The notes beneath the pieces were generated by a model. It had not been told where the DNA came from and made no database searches. It saw only the letters and a program-made list of their open reading frames with translations. A stretch of DNA of 64,000 nucleotides, from NCBI RefSeq assembly GCF_907165205.1, contig NC_058197.1, forward strand, positions 18,437,766 to 18,501,765. Direction: 5' to 3'. Of the stretch, positions 1-12,940 are shown piece after piece. The stretch comes from Coccinella septempunctata (lineage: Eukaryota > Arthropoda > Insecta > Coleoptera > Coccinellidae). Position numbers and translations under genes: made by a program. The stretch's first letter is position 1. Every line of letters starts with the position of its first letter.

Positions 1-1500
1 CCACGAGGAAAAACGTGTTTTAAAACGGGCCTGATGAATGGGGCATTGTCATGTACGGTTTGGCGTATGTTTGGAGTCGCTGCGATAATTGTCGTTGATG
101 AATGATGCTCTCCTACCTTCGGGGGCGTTTTGTACGTTGGCAATCCGAACACGAAGGGCCTCTGGATAATTTGCAAAGTCTGACAACGCTAGTGGTGCTA
201 GATGAAGCCTAGAGAAGCATCTATTGGCCTCAGAAGGTCTTCTGTCTCTCGAGTTGATTCTGAACTTGGTACTCCACGTTGAATGGTCAATTTTTGTGAG
301 GGAGATGATATCTCTAGCCTCTACAGAATCTACACTGCAGTTTCATTTGACCTCCTTGCATCGGTGAAGAAAGCTAGAGCATCTGCTCTTAAAATAAGAC
401 CATCAAACCTTTGAATACTAACATACATAGGTGTGGGAGTTGCTTAAGGACCCATGTCCTAGGTCTGTCATGAGGTTCTGCAGATACCCTTGCAAATATG
501 GGTAACAACACCTTCCTTCTAGGGAATTAAACCGCTTTCCAAAAGAAGCAGATCATAAGTAAAGCTTTGATCACTCACAAAGACAAATTGGTCCCTTGTA
601 ACTAAACGACAAGCCCTCCTGACAACTTCCAGCCTTCTTTCCACTCGAACCCTCTCCAGTACCGACGATCAAAGTGACCGCTTTATGCATTTTCGAGACG
701 GAACTGGACCGTTGCGGCTAGAATTCCTCGACGAGAGTTATTCAGCGTCTCTTTGAGGATTTCCCCACCCAAGAAGCTCGTATTTTCCGAAGGAGCATTT
801 CCGAGAGTCTCGAGGACGGTATTTAGAGGACGCTGCCACTTTCGTCGTGTCTGGAATTGATGAGGTAACTTTAGTTGTCGAAGAAATAGTTCTGAAAACT
901 TAACTCGGGTTATAGTTGCTCTTGGAAGTCACCAGAGTTATGAATAAGGGTTAACCGATGACCTAAAGTGCTCCCTTTTTCCCAACCTGAAGCTGCTCAT
1001 CCAATTCCAGAGTTGTATTCTGCAATTCTTAGACCAACCATTCTTCGCATTATCATTCCAACGAATGTTTTTCACGAAGGCGTCGATTCCCGCAGAAAAG
1101 GAACTTATCGCCGTCCCTTCGGCAATATTTCACCGGGGTAATAAAGCAATTAACATCCCTTATCAGTTCGGAGTCCGGTACACGAGGTCCCAGAGGTAAC
1201 AGCGGAGGCTTGAAGGGCGTAGGGGGGAGCGGAGCGGGGTAGGTACGCCGTCGGGGTTCGCAAAAGGGGTAACGTAAACTCCGGAATTTGATTCGCGTGG
1301 ATGTTTCGCCGCCAAGACGACCCTTCGATCGATAATGGGCCCCGCAGAATGCCTGGGGGACCCGGAGGGCACGCCACTGTAGCCGCTCTCTCCCGCCCTA
1401 GACGAACGCTGGTCCGGATCCGGGGGGTTTCGAGGAATAAGGGACGGATTGAGGTCAACCAATCCAAAAGTAACATGGAATATCCAACTAGAATCTTTAA
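1..1500. other. No recognisable gene
   Basis: Mixed-composition DNA with a GC-rich patch at about 1190-1450. The open frames there lie on both strands, overlap one another and look like nothing known. I see no splice-supported exon, RNA or repeat. Confidence 0.5.
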
Positions 1501-1514
1501 CGTGCTATGCAAGG

Positions 1515-3015
1515 ATCAGAATCCTGACTATCAAGTCGGATTACTGATAAACAAGTCTGAATTTTCTGATGCAAATGTTAGATCAAGACAAAATTCTGAC
1601 TTGTATCTCAGAATTTGGACTTTTTCCTTGAATTTTTATCTCAAAATTCCTAATTGTATCTCAGAAATCAGACCTATTTCTCAGAATTCGCACTTGTATC
1701 TTTGATTTCAGACTTGTATCTCAATATTCATACCTATTTCCTAGAATTTGTATCTCAGAAATCAGACCTATTTCTAAGAATTTCTACTTGTATCTCAGAA
1801 TTCCGACCTGCATCTCAGAATTCAGACTTGTATCTCTGATTTCAATCTTGTATCTCAGAATTCCGTTCTGCATCTCAGAATTCGGACCTGTATCTCTTAT
1901 TTCAGTCTTATATCTCAGAATTCGGACTTGTATCTCAAAATTCAGGCCTATTTCCTAGAAATTCATATCTCAGAAATCAGACCTATTTCTAATAATTTCA
2001 ACTTGTATCTCAGAATTCAGACCTGCATCTCAGAATTCGGATTTGCATCTCTGATTTCAGTCTTGCAACTCAGAATTCCGACCTGTATCTCAGAATTCAG
2101 ACTTGTACCTCTGATTTCAGTCTTGTATCTCAGAATTCAGACTTATTTCTCATTGTTTGGACTTGTACGTCAGACTTTAGAGTTGTATCTTAGAATTCTA
2201 CCTATTTCTTACAATTTTGACTCTGTAATCGCACTTGTTTTTCAGAATTCCAGAGTAGTATCCTAAAATTCATATCTATTTCTCAGAATTCCGACTTTTA
2301 TCTCAGCATTCCGACTCTTATCTCAGTATTTTGACTTCTACGTCAGACTTTCGACGAGTATCTCAAAATTCAGACCCATTTTCCAGAATTTATATCTCAA
2401 AATTCCGACTACTATCTCAAACACTCACAATTCGGACGTCTTTCTCAGAATTCGGGCTCATTTCTCAGAATGGTTTCTCGGATTTAAGTCTTGTATCTCA
2501 GAATTTAGACTTGTTTATCAGAATTTGTATCTCAAAATTTCAACTTGTATCCCAAAAATCATACTTATTTCTCACAATTCCCACTTATATCTCAGAATTC
2601 AGACATGTTTCTCAGATTTCCAACTTGTACATCAAAATTTCTAGATGTATCTCAGAATTCAGACTTGTTCTTCAGAATTCCGACTTGTAGGTTCATAAAA
2701 ATTTCTAGATGTATCTCAGAACTCAGACTTATTCGTCAGAATTCCGACTTGTTCATCAAAATTTCTAGATGTATCTCAGAATTCAGACTTATTTCTCAGA
2801 ACTCGGTCTTATTTCTCAGAATTTTGACTATTATCTCAGATTTCAGTCTTGCATCTTAGAATTTAGACTTATTTATCAAAATTTGTATCTCAAAAATCAT
2901 ACTTATTTCTCACAATTCCCACTTATATCACAGAATTCAGCCTTGTTTCTCAGAATTCACACTTGTACATAAAAATTTCTTGATATATTTCAGAATTCAG
3001 ACTTATTTCTCAGAA
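1515..3015. repeat. 20-bp tandem repeat array (about 75 units)
   Basis: Units resemble CAGAATTCAGACTTGTATCT, repeated every 20 bp with variants such as CTGATTTCAGTCTTGTATCT. Many units carry an EcoRI site. Because 20 is not a multiple of three, each frame cycles through the unit every 60 bp, which yields pseudo-ORFs full of YLRIQTCISEFRLVSQNSDL-like peptides; these are not genes. Confidence 0.95.
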
Positions 3016-3019
3016 AGCA

Positions 3020-4850
3020 CTTCGTGATTTCAAGATAGTGGCTTAATAAGTAATAATTTATATATTCCAACGGCCAAGTTTATTCGTGAGATCATCCATT
3101 CGCGCATCTACAATATCCCCTTTTTTGTCCCTCTATCAAATCGCCATCACAATATGAGGCAATCAGGAGAGGTTGCTGCGTAATGAAGATATCGCATTGC
3201 TACGCTATAAAGCCGGTCGAGACTTTATACATTTAGTAATTAACTCATGTGCCATTGCATTACTCGAAATTAGTTATCGATCGGAACGTGGAGTGTATGG
3301 CGAATGAAGAACGAACGGGGAAAACGGTAAAATAAACAGCGAGCTTTGTCACATCGGAATAAACGACTTTTGTTAGTCAATTGATGGCCGTAGGGAGATC
3401 CGCTCGGACTACAAATGATCCGGAATTCGTTCCATAATCGTCTTATCTGCGATTAGTAGAACCTCCGGTAGAACTAAGTGATATTAAAATAAGAAAGGGG
3501 TGCCTCTAAGAATGGTGGAAGATGTTAATGTATACTACACTTCATAGATAGGAAACGAGTCACACTCTAAGGTTCCTGCATTGCTAGGCTTAGGGCTCGA
3601 TCAGATTTTGTTGGCCAGTACTAGAACTTGCTTTCTACTGTTAAACTTTCAATATCTTCTTTGAGAGATGACTGGATAGGACATTTTCCTCTGAGCTGAG
3701 TTCCAATCAGTGGAAGCGTCTTATTTGGAAACCGTTGTTTGTGGAAACTCCTTGAGTTGGAGGTGTAAGCTCGCAGGAAAACAATGTTTTCTGCTGGATC
3801 AGAGCCGTTGGTTCCTGTACAGCGCTACCTAGTTATATAATTTCCACGCCAAACGTTACCGACCCAGTTTCCCGATCCAACCTAACCCAACCCGGTCCGA
3901 ATCCGAATTATCCTGATCGCGTGCTCCGCCAGTCTATCGGATAAGTCCCGCGCGGCCGTTCCGGGCCACGAAAACATACTTTACGTTCGTTACTCATTCA
4001 TGCGGCCGAACGGGAGCACTTTTTCCGGCGGGAAATTCCTAGATCGCCGAGGAAAATCTCCGGGGAGACGCGAAGACAAGAAACGGAGTTGTTTATTCAA
4101 TTTCGACGGGGCCCTGTTCGTTCTTTCGGGCCCATGAGATTCCGCTGTAGAACGGGAGGGGGGGTGGGTTGGTAGATGTAGGAGGTTATGGGCCCAGGGA
4201 TGAATTTTGGATTCGTACTGGAATTTATCAGTGCGTTCTTCCCCAGTCGCTTTAGAAATGGCTTTATTTTCAGACTGATGTCAACGTTGAAGTCCCAACA
4301 AGACCAACTGGCGAAATTTTCTGTTAATAACGCGTTCCTAATTCGATTTGCCGGAGCTGTAACGTCCTGAGAAGGGTTGCTCTCCTAATTCGGCAGAGCG
4401 TTGAAATAACGTCGAGGATACTGAAAATTTCATGGATACACAACAGTTGACGATTACAGAGTATATTTCTTGTTACTTTCATCGTCGCGTCTGTTTTCGC
4501 AAACGCTCCTCTCGACTATCTTCAAATTTTCAGTTAGATTACAAGGGTTCTCTCGTGAGGAGCTCTTCGTTCGTAATAATCTTATTTTAGCGATGTTCAG
4601 TTCATTTCAGAACGTATGTAACGTACGTAAAGTTTGAGGACAATCTGTTAACACACTTCGACGACTTTTGTGTCACTGTACCACACTCATTTTTGATGGA
4701 GTCAAATAATTGCTTACATGTTCTCGCAGAATCCTAAACGTTTTCTTGATTAGTTCTCTCAAATTCAAAGGATGACGACCATTAGAAGTAAAAAGGAGTG
4801 TGAATCATAGACATAGTCATCGAACACTCGTTGACAGGTATGGCAATCTA
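3020..4850. other. No recognisable gene
   Basis: Unique-looking DNA with a GC-rich stretch at about 3840-4200. No domain, RNA or clear repeat was found. Confidence 0.45.
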
Positions 4851-4856
4851 AAGGCA

Positions 4857-5425
4857 TTGAACAAACGCAACAACGTCATCTAAGACAGATAATGCCCATC
4901 AGATGGTTCCACAAAGTTTCAAATGCAGAAGTCTTGCAACGCGCGAGTTGTACAACAATTGAGACTCAAGTAACGAGGGCCCGACTCAGATGGAGCGGCC
5001 ACATTCTGAGGATGCAAGACACAAGACTCCCCAAAATAGCTCTGTATGGAGAAATCACAGAGGGAGCTCGGAAACCAGGAGGCCAGTATGAGCGGTTTAA
5101 GGATATACTGCATCAATCCCTAAAATCAGTTGGTGCCAATCATAACTGGGAACAACTAGCGTTAGACAGATTACAGTTATACAGTTATATTACGGTTATA
5201 ATGGAGACTCGAGAAGAATACAACGGTAGCCTGATCTGGTTGGTGACTATCCATGCCCAGAGTGTGGAAGGATCTGTAGGTCATTGTTGGATCTCTTTAG
5301 TCACAGGGGGACACACAGTCGCAAGTAGCCCTAAGAAATTACAGGTTTCATCGCACCGATAGTCTGGTTTTTGAGTCTTTTTGAAGATTTATGCTCGGTT
5401 AAGGGATACAGCAATGAATGATGAT
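4857..5425 (+). mobile_element. Non-LTR retrotransposon fragment, family A copy 1 (3' end)
   Basis: Encodes the end of a LINE reverse-transcriptase ORF: IRWFHKVSNAEVLQRAS, LRWSGHILRMQDTRLPK and GGQYERFKDILHQSLKSV. A frameshift follows. In the shifted frame the ORF ends with a Cys2His2 finger (CPECGRIC...FSHRGTHSRK) and a stop. The 3' end runs into CAGCAATGAATGATGATGAT, a short-repeat tail. It is 5' truncated. Three more copies lie at 27160, 44450 and 55126. Confidence 0.88.
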
Positions 5426-5447
5426 GATATTCTGAATGTAATTTTGT

Positions 5448-5605
5448 TTTTTCAGGAGTGGCACAGCTCATTATGAAAATTTAAAATGGCTATATCTTTT
5501 TATCAGGGGCGAATCGGAAAAAATGGTATAAAAAAAGTGTTTCTTTTGATCTCGAAAATCTACGGTTAAAATATTTGTACGGGTTGACGACTCTCCCTGT
5601 CTCTT
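5448..5605 (+). repeat. Dispersed repeat family D, copy 1
   Basis: About 150 bp shared with 12774-12940: it begins near GGCACAGCTCATTATGAAAA, passes a run like GAATCGGAAAAAATGGTATA and ends near ACTCTCCCTGT. No coding capacity; probably a short non-autonomous element. Confidence 0.7.
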
Positions 5606-6399
5606 TATTCATAATGAAAAATTTATTCTTCCTTGACATCGAAAACTATCATTTTCTGAAATCATTCACTGAAAAAAAGGGTTCGAAGGCTTGGGAAATG
5701 AGCCTCTGTGCGAATTTTCTTCCTCGGCTCAGGTCAACGGTAACCAATGTCAATTGCACCGATACATAACAGAAATGACCTCGAGCTCGTTAACGTATAA
5801 AACCGCCCGACGCGCCATCTACGTTCCGGGGACGACCGAAACGCACACCGCCGTCCCAGTCTGTTATTTTGTCGTTACACCAGAACGACCTCTCATCCTT
5901 TGTAATCTCCAAACTGCTGCAATACGGCCGGAACATCCTACCCCATTTCAAAGCATGCCTACATTACACTCGCTCACACACACACACACACAATCCTTAA
6001 TCTAGTGGGCTGAAGCCCGCATCTAGACGAACGTTTAGTCAGATTAGGACCGGCCTGGACCGCCGCTGCGCTGCGCCTCTCGCGAACGCTGCTTGATGGC
6101 GTCCTGATGGAGTTTTTGTCCCGAAACGGCGCGGCATAAATGATATCTTGATCGGGGCTAAGTTTTAGACGGGGTCTCTGGTTCGTGTTTGAGGAGTAAT
6201 CGAGAGTTTTTGTCGGAGGTTGTTGAGGTGGAATTTACTCGCTTCCCGTGTAAAGGATGAATTGGTCGGGGAAGGGAGATCCTGAGGGAGATTGAAAGGA
6301 TGAGTTTCTTCCCGGGAATGGAAGTTTATTCGCTTGCCATCTCGGTCCTGGTGTTTTTCTGTTCCTATCTATTCATGGCGTTGCTAAATGAGAAGTTAA
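5606..6399. other. No gene; CA microsatellite
   Basis: A short (CA)n run at 5974-5992 is the only clear feature. The rest has no recognisable content. Confidence 0.45.
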
Positions 6400-6680
6400 A
6401 TTAGAAGTTTCTTAGGCTGAGAGTATGGAGAATACCTGGTGGTACAGTTACTGCAACTTGGCAATTACTCGAACCAAAAATAATACGAAAATTATTACCA
6501 AGGATGAAAAACAATATGCCATCGTCAGGGTCACCAAATAGAGTATGATCCATCGAAGAAAAGCAGCTGCTGACCATGGTTTCGGTCTCGTTTGACCTCG
6601 TCAGAGCAACATAACTTCTTTTCCGATGGAGTACCTTTGAAATTGACGTACCCTCATTCAATACTGGCACGCGCTACTGA
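6400..6680 (-). mobile_element. Single inverted relative of the 151-bp array unit
   Basis: On the minus strand the segment at about 6545-6670 contains TTGCTCTGACGAGGTCAAA followed by GAGACCGAAACCATGGTCAG. Both strings occur in the same order at the right end of the array at 12440-12510. It is therefore a dispersed element, of which one stretch has been amplified in tandem elsewhere. No ORF of known type. Confidence 0.65.
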
Positions 6681-6689
6681 CTACTATAT

Positions 6690-8140
6690 ATCAATATTAA
6701 TTCTTTATTATTACGAACACTCGTATTCAAACCAATTAATTTGACCACGACACATGACAGTTATTATCACAGGCACTTGTGTTTTTGATAAATCGTGAAG
6801 AAAATGACTCGATCGGTGTTTTTAATGCTGGGGGCTTTTTTAAAGGAAAGTGGAAGTCATCAAAATAAGTCAGTCCACATCAGCCAAACCGATTTTATCT
6901 TGCTCTATCAATTCCTTGACATCCTCTTTCTTTTTCAGTGGTTTTATTGGACACGACGTCAGAAGAAAGTTTGGATTGGACTAAATTTCCTTTTGGACCC
7001 AGTGCACCGACGCCAGGGGTAAGTTGATTTATTTTTCTTGCGGCGTTCTGTCAATCCATTTCAGGCTTGTGCGGTTGCAGAAGGTATATATAGATGAGGT
7101 AGCTTTGAAGGCTCGAAGATTAATATTTCAGAAAGAATTCAATTGATCTATAAATTGTGGTGAAAGAATGTAGATAATCATAAGCATGTGAGGACAGCAA
7201 TGCTGACTGAAAAATGCCTTTCTCAGGATATATCGAGCGTTATCCGTCTCCTAGAAATAGATAAACGCGCTCCCTAGTTTTCTCGGTAAACTGACAGAGT
7301 CCTATTTCCGAAATTGTCTACACCGAAGAATGTCTCTCTTTGATAAGCAGTAGATGCACGAGACCTTGATAAAGATTGAATGAAACACGCTGCTTTTTGC
7401 TGCTTAAGTCTTCGTGGTATAACTCGGTGAATTATTCAATCCCACTTAGACAACGTCGATCATCTGATGAAACCTCATCGTCAAGTATATACGCTCCCAT
7501 ATTCGGAGACAATTCCAGATATAAAATAATCTCCCATAAAAAAGGCACCATTGTCGTTGGTAACCCTAATTAAAAGGATGATTTATCGCTTCATCCGAAG
7601 ATATATATGCCTCCTTTCCCCATTGTGTATTCTTGGGTCGTAACAATATATTATTTTTAGCCGTTTATACACCTCTGTCCTTTACCGTATCGGTGTTCCT
7701 GAAATACCAACTTTGCCTTATATTTTTTTTTATCTCCTACACCCCCGCAGAATAAACTGCCGCTCCGTATATTTCTCCCTTTATTTCATCTTCGAACTAT
7801 TCCCCAGTGACACAGTATTTGAATATTATGAGGGAACCGGGGGGAACGAGGACTGTTTCAATATGCCGTCAGGTCGAAAGTCTCGAATATGCGAGATTCT
7901 ATTCTTGCTGAGAATTCGCACAGGACATGGGGTTGATTTTGGTTTGTTATTTACATTGCAAATTTCCATTCAGGCTCACTTTCTTCTTTTTTTATACTGT
8001 AAAACCATGAAGAAATACACATTTTCTACTCATCACCTCAAAGAGTAGAATAGAAAGATATTCTCCTAAATTATTGACAGAAAAAAGTATCAGCGTTTCG
8101 AAGTTTGTCCTTATATTTCTTCCCAAGGTAGAATAATCAA
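6690..8140. other. No recognisable gene, AT-rich
   Basis: Short open frames only, without domain content or splice support. No repeat structure was obvious. Confidence 0.45.
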
Positions 8141-8144
8141 AAAA

Positions 8145-9430
8145 ATGAAAGTAGCCATGAAAATATTTCTGACATTTCCTACACTCCTCTCAATACTTAT
8201 ATTTTCGTAAGATTTACCAGATTTCTGAGATATTTCAAATACAGAGTACTTCATCTAAGTCTGATATTTTTCATACTTTTTCTCAAAAAACATGTCTGAA
8301 ACCTAACTAATATTTCTTATATTTCCTAGATTTCTTAAATATTTCTGAGATATTTCTGATATTTCCTATACTCCTAAATTCTTTTACTAAATATTTCTGA
8401 GGGTTTTGGATATTTCTGACATTTCTTACACTCCTCTCAAATATTTATTCCTTAATACTTCTCATATTTCCGTAAGATTCACGAGATTTCTGAGATATTT
8501 CAGAGTATTTCATCTAATTCTGATATTTTCCATACTCCTTCCAAATTTTTCTCAAAAAAAATGTCTGAAACTCATATTTCTTATATTTCCGGAGCATTTC
8601 CGAGATTCCAAAAAAGTTTCTGAGATATTTCTGATATTTCCTATACTCCTAAATATATTTTTAATGAATATTTCTGAGGTTTTCGGATATTTCTGACATT
8701 CCCTACTCTCCTCTCAAATATTTATTTGGTAATAATTTTTATTTTACGTAATATTTCTGAGATTTCTGAAATATTTCTAATACTTACAGGGTATTTCATT
8801 TATTTCTGATATTTGCATACTCCTCTCAAATATTTTCGAAAAATCATTCTGAAACTTTCTTATATTTCTTATATTTCCGTAATATTACCGAGATTTCTGA
8901 AATATTCCTGAGATATTTCTCATATTTCCTATACTCCTAAAATATTTTCACTAAATATTTCTCAGGGTTTTGGATTTTTAATACTTACAGGATATTTCAT
9001 TTATTTCTGATATTTCCATACTCCTCTCAGATATACTCAAAAAATAATTCTGAAACGTACTAATGTTTCATATATTTCCGGAATTTCTGAGATATTTCTG
9101 ATATTTCCTATACTCCTAAAACATGTTCATTAAATATTTCTGGGGATTTTGGATATTTCTGAATTATTTCTGACATTTTCTACGGTACTCTCGAATATTC
9201 TCATCAAATATTTCACTTATGGAAGGTTTCCGAGATTTTTGAGATATTTCTGATACTTCCTATACTCCTAAAACATTTTCACTAAATATTTCTTGCAGTT
9301 TTGGATATTTCTGAATTATTTCTACGGTTGATATTCTTATCAAATATTTAACTAATGAAAGGTTTCCGAAATTTCTGAAATATTTCTTATAATCATGGAG
9401 TATTCCCGATATTTCTCATACTTCTCTAAT
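8145..9430. repeat. AT-rich higher-order tandem array
   Basis: Built from short modules such as TATTTCTGAGATATTTCTGA and CCTATACTCCTAAA. The latter recurs near 8360, 8640, 8927, 9105 and 9258, so longer units of about 150-290 bp are made of variable sub-repeats. No coding function. Confidence 0.85.
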
Positions 9431-11420
9431 ATTTTTCACCCTACATTCAAAAAAATCCAAACGCACCGAATCCCAAGAGCTTGGTGGCCGTTCATCGCGA
9501 ATTTTACCATTCCACAGCGATAATTGTTCCGAATGCGTGGATAACCTAATTACTCGGGTAGTCGACTCTGAACAGAAAGGCCTACCATATAAGTTTCGTC
9601 CACCTGGTTCCCTCTACCACAAAGCTTTCCCCCGCAACCTCGCAGATGGGAAAATCTCTTTCATCTTCCACCTTCGACGACTACGACCCGAGGCGGTCCT
9701 AATACCGGGCAGACCGAAGTTCATTTGGGATGCGACGAGACCTTCGCCCCTCTAATTTCCGACGCAGCAACCGGCGACAACGGACCACCAAGAATAACCG
9801 CGACGTCGACCAGGGAATAGAGTACATTTTCATCCGGCGGAGCGGATCCTCCGAAATATCCCGGAGGCTTCATGAAATATTCAGGGACGCGGCGCGCATT
9901 TCATATTCCAACCGCGGATACGTCTCCCGTCGAACGCCCAAGAGAACCCCGCGATTACAGGGCGAAAAATTCAGTTCGATTGGCCATTATGGTCTGCATC
10001 TGTTTCATTTACCGGTAGGGAGTACTGAACTCGGCCGATCGGAAGTCCTTGCTTCGTCGCCAATTGGCGCGTAACGATTCCCTTCGATATTTGAGTCTAG
10101 TTTTTGAGATAGGTTATGTATGCAACTGTATATGCTTAAAAGGAGGCTTTTGAAGGAGGACGTGGCAGAATACCGACGCAAATTCGTATTCGTGTCGCGG
10201 AGAAGTTTACGTCGACTTTACGGACGTCAGCGTTCATCCTTTCGGCCTGGAAACGTAGACTAGAATCGTCTGGTCTCCATGAAAGACATTGGTAGTGAGA
10301 TGTGCTTTCGACCCTATCTCACTACTATGTATTTCATGGAGGTCCGGCGTTGCCAGCTTTTACGAGCGTCGACGGATCGAAGTGGCCCGAATTATGGAGG
10401 ATGTCGCTCACGAAGTTGACAGTTTACGAAAATCCTCATTGACTTCGATCGGTGTTCCAGTCGAGAAAGTTTTGCACTTGACGTTTCAATTCGCGTTTTG
10501 ATACGTGACGGCTATATGTGAACCCACCCAAATGTTCTCCACGATTCTCACGTGTGGGTGCAACTAATGAAACGCCCTGTGAACGTTTCAAAGGTTTAGA
10601 TATGAAGTATGCTGTGATGCAATTGATTAACTCTCACAACGGTACGAAAAACTTTAGGAGAGGTGTCTAGAGAGCTATCTGAGCCCTCACAATCCATAAA
10701 TAACACAAAGGGTGTCCCTTGGGACACCCTGTATATGAATCCTCACAATGCTCATCCGGCTATGGAAGTCAATATCGGTACAAAGTCTGTTTTTTCAACT
10801 TTTATCCGCCTGTTACCGTTTATTCGACGTCGCAAAGCTCGTCGGCTGGTAGAGGACGAAAATCTCAATTCCTGCTCTCGAAACTTTTCCGAACTCTCCA
10901 TTCCCCCTCGGATCTATTCCCGTCGCGGCGCGTCCCCCGCCCCGCCCGCGCGGAGAATTGTCATTTGTTCCTTGTACAAGGCATTCGTTTCACTTTTAAT
11001 TAATGCCAATTTATCACAACTAATTGGGACTCGAAATTAAAATGGACTTTCTGATTTATTCCGAGTAAACACGTGAGGGGGTGGGAGGCGGGAGCGGTCC
11101 CCGTTTCTCTCCTGTCATCCGTCATCGGGACACCGGGGAGACTATTCCCGCGTCTGGAATGCGATTTTTCTCGAGTCGCTGCTCGTTGGGATGTTGACTG
11201 ATTGGACGGGTGGAAGGACGGGATTGTTTCGGTTAGATACGTGATTATTTACGCGTTGATTTGGAAATACCCGTTGAGAGGTTTTGTGTCTTGTTAGGTC
11301 CCCTTTTGTATGCAAGAACTGTGGATTTACTGTCGCAGTTCTACCTTGTTTCCCGACGCCGTGAATCCGAACGTTTCCGCACTTCTCCTCTCTGGAGTGC
11401 TTGATAACCGCAACATGCGG
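9431..11420. other. No recognisable gene
   Basis: Moderately GC-rich. Open frames at 9537-10074 are without recognisable domains. The only sharp feature is a perfect hairpin at 10710-10729. Confidence 0.4.
10710..10729. repeat. Perfect 9-bp hairpin
   Basis: GGGTGTCCC, a two-base loop TT, then GGGACACCC, followed by TGTATA. The CACCCTGTATA ending resembles the end of repeat family D, so it may be two element ends fused head to head. Confidence 0.7.
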
Positions 11421-11429
11421 AGCGAATAA

Positions 11430-12510
11430 ATGATGCCATCTTCACTCTGAGGGTTAGGAGAGTGAATTGATTTGAACCTTGTTCCTTGCCAGGTGGAACT
11501 AGGGTATATTCTGTCACTACTGGCATCCAACAAAGGTCATTTTCATCGAGGTGGGAGTTGTGTTGCTCTGACGAGGTCAAATGCTGCCATCTTCACTCTG
11601 AGGGTTAGGAGAGTGAATTGATTTGGACCTTGTTTCTTGCCAGGTGGAACTAGCAGTAGTCTGTCACTACTGGCATCCAACAAAGGTAATTTTCATCGAG
11701 GTGGGAGTTGTGTTGCTCTGACGAGGTCAAATGCTGCCATCTTCACTTTAAGGGTTAGGAAAGTAAATGAATTTGGACCTTGTTTCTTGCCAGGTGGAAC
11801 TAGGCTATATTCTGTCACTACTGGCATCGAACAAAGGTCATTTTCATAGAGGTGGGAGTTGTGTTGCTTTGACGAGGTCAAATGCTGCCATCTTCACTTT
11901 AAGGGTTAGGAAAGTAAATGAATTTGGACCTTGTTTCTTGCCAGGTGGAACTAGGCTATATTCTGTCACTACTGATATCGAACAAAGGTCATTTTCATCG
12001 AGGTGGGAGTTGTGTTGCTCTGACGAGGTCAAATGCTGCCATCTTCACTCTGAGGGTTAGGAAAGTGAATCGATTTGGACCTTGTTTCTTGCCAGGTGGA
12101 ACTAGGGTATATTCTGTCACTACTGGCATCCAACAAAGGTCATTTTCATAGAGGTGGGAGTTGTGTTGCTCTGACGAGGTCAAATGCTGCCATCTTCACT
12201 CTGAGGGTTAGGAAAGTGAATCGATTTGGACCTTGTTTCTTGCCAGGTGGAACTAGGGTATATTCTGTCACTACTGGCATCCAACAAAGGTCATTTTCAT
12301 AGAGGTGGGAGTTGTGTTGCTCTGACGAGGTCAAATGCTGCCATCTTCACTCTGAAGGTTAGGAGAGTGAATTGAATTGGATCTTATTTCTTGACAAGTG
12401 GAACTAGGGTATATTCTGTCACTACTGGCATCGAACAAAGGCCAATTTCATCGAGGTGGGAGTTGTGTTGCTCTAACGAGGTCAAATGAGACCGAAACCA
12501 TGGTCAGCCA
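11430..12510. repeat. 151-bp tandem repeat, about 7 units
   Basis: The string GTCAAATGCTGCCATC begins at 11576, 11726, 11877, 12028, 12179 and 12330, with a divergent start at 12481, so the period is 150-151 bp. Units differ by a few substitutions. Overlapping open frames on both strands (peptides with SCVALTRSNAAIFTLRVRKV) shift by one frame per unit and are artefacts. Confidence 0.95.
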
Positions 12511-12773
12511 TCTGTTTTTTCTCGGCTGTATGGTATTTCTGTTAATACTTTGAAGGATGGTGGTTGACTACTTCGATTCAGATCGTAACATTTGTTGATT
12601 TTATATCAGCGAATGTTGTAAATCTGAAACTAGGAAAGGAGAAGGAGAAATAAAAGTATTCCTGATATTTCCGCCGTTTTCGAGTGACTTGATGTTAAAA
12701 AATTTAAAAAGTATCTGTGAAATTTTAAAAATTGAGTACTTTGGCTGAATGCAAATCTGTTCAAAAGATAATT

Positions 12774-12940
12774 TTGTTTTTCCTGGGTTGGCACAGCTCA
12801 TTATGAAAACTTAAAATGGCTTCCTTCATCTTTTTATCAGGTCCGAATCGGAAAAAATGGTATAGGAAAAAAGTGTTTCTTTTGACCTGAAGAATCTATT
12901 GTTGAAATATCAGAACGAGTCCAAGACTCGCCCTGTATAA
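12774..12940 (+). repeat. Dispersed repeat family D, copy 2
   Basis: Shares GGCACAGCTCATTATGAAAA, GAATCGGAAAAAATGGTATA and a final ACTCGCCCTGTATA with copy 1. It lies just beyond the 151-bp array. Confidence 0.72.
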
